NCBI GenBank assembly: GCA_014860745.1
Contig: JACZJC010000039.1
Location: 1-64,000, forward strand
Direction of reading: 5' to 3'
DNA length: 64,000 bases
From: Anaerolineales bacterium
Lineage (GTDB): Bacteria; Chloroflexota; Anaerolineae; Anaerolineales; Villigracilaceae
Below the pieces are notes generated by a model, which saw only the letters and a list, made by a program, of their open reading frames with translations, made no database searches and had not been told where the DNA came from. This document shows positions 63,495 through 64,000 of the stretch, in pieces; position 1 is the stretch's first letter; each line of letters starts with the position of its first letter. Position numbers and translations under genes: made by a program.

Positions 63495-64000
63495 TTAACC
63501 TTTGACTGAGCCCGCAAGCAACCCGCGTACGAAGAAGCGTTGCAGGGCGAAGAATACTGCAAGCGGCAGCAGCATGCTCACGAAAGCACCGGACGTTAAT
63601 AGGTGCCAGTCCTGTCCCTTTTCACCGACAATGGAAGCCAGCGCATACGTGACCACGCGGTTTTTATCTCCCAAAAAGACAAGGGCAATCAGGTAATCGT
63701 TCCAAACCCACAGGAACTGGAATATGGCAAAGGAGGCCAATGCGGGGATGGAAAGCGGCAGGATCAGTTTTGTGAAGATCGTAAAATTGGAAGCCCCGTC
63801 CATGAAGGCCGCTTCGAGCAGGTCGCGCGGCAGGGTGCTCATATAGTTGAATAATAAATAGGTGGCCAGCGGCAGACCAAAGCCGGTGTGAGCCAGCCAA
63901 ATTCCCAGAAACGTCCCATTCAGATTCAACTTGGTGTAATCCTGGAGGATCGGCACAAGCGAAATCTGTAAAGGCACAACTAGAATCGCGACCACCATGG
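63495..64000 (-). CDS. carbohydrate ABC transporter permease (MalG-type), 5' end cut
   Basis: The C-terminal 167 residues of a sugar permease; the start lies beyond the window. Several membrane helices are seen. The EAA loop that docks the ATPase is LLEAAFMDGASNFTIFTKLI, followed by LPLSIPALASFAIFQFLWVW and NDYLIALVFLGDKN, typical of MalG/CUT1 systems. It probably imports a disaccharide or beta-glucoside used by the enzymes encoded downstream. Confidence 0.93.
   Translation of the reverse strand, partial: MVVAILVVPLQISLVPILQDYTKLNLNGTFLGIWLAHTGFGLPLATYLLFNYMSTLPRDLLEAAFMDGASNFTIFTKLILPLSIPALASFAIFQFLWVWNDYLIALVFLGDKNRVVTYALASIVGEKGQDWHLLTSGAFVSMLLPLAVFFALQRFFVRGLLAGSVKG

Overview
The window reads as chromosome of a member of Chloroflexota, most likely class Anaerolineae. 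This is inferred from gene content and style: lipoproteins with an LAAC-GG lipobox, GAF and LacI-type sensor kinases, an FHA protein with a C-terminal membrane anchor, family-5 peptide ABC systems with Ala/Thr/Pro linkers, GH13/GH1 glycosidases and abundant multiheme cytochromes. It is gene-dense. I saw no rRNA, tRNA, CRISPR array or intact insertion sequence.

Layout. 1-4000: end of a sirtuin, a GAF histidine kinase, an FHA protein and an AI-2E-type exporter. 4.1-11.3 kb: three paralogous polytopic membrane proteins around an oppositely oriented GT39-like glycosyltransferase. 11.4-14 kb: small membrane protein, GNAT acetyltransferase and a lincosamide-type nucleotidyltransferase. 14-22 kb: clpC with a palindrome in its leader, an immune-inhibitor-A-like metalloprotease and a large cytoplasmic LacI-sensor/GAF/histidine kinase. 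22-29 kb: methyltransferase, UDP-glucose dehydrogenase, single-domain response regulator, glycosyltransferase, YtxH protein and panB-panE.

29-42.4 kb is a respiratory island. A NarX/NarL-like two-component pair precedes two very small membrane proteins, an octaheme cytochrome, a Tat-exported four-cluster ferredoxin and an NrfD-type quinone-interacting subunit. Converging on it is a second operon (two nine-heme cytochromes around a cytochrome b) and a separately promoted decaheme lipoprotein built by internal duplication. I count 36 heme motifs in about 10 kb and no molybdopterin or other obvious catalytic subunit. This suggests electron transfer from the quinone pool to the cell surface. A GTGA-N6-TCAC operator lies about 64 bp upstream of the predicted decaheme start point.

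42.5-57.6 kb: zinc ribbon gene, gmk, rhomboid protease, two consecutive peptide-type ABC operons (binding protein plus two permeases, no ATPase), amrS, mobA, a universal stress protein, a cysteine-desulfurase-like enzyme and an M20 dipeptidase. The binding protein of the second ABC operon (50834-52576) appears circularly permuted: the segment that forms the N-terminus of family-5 binding proteins is at its C-terminus, while its neighbour at 46521-48314 has the ordinary order. I consider this the most remarkable feature of the window.

57.6-64 kb is a tightly coupled sugar operon read leftward: MalG-type permease (cut by the window end), GH1 beta-glucosidase, trehalose synthase, ROK fructokinase and amylosucrase. 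Amylosucrase releases fructose, which the fructokinase can phosphorylate. The amylosucrase gene carries a palindromic repeat-like insert read in frame. Several genes across the window have a -10 box exactly 6-7 nt before the start codon and no Shine-Dalgarno, so leaderless initiation seems common here.
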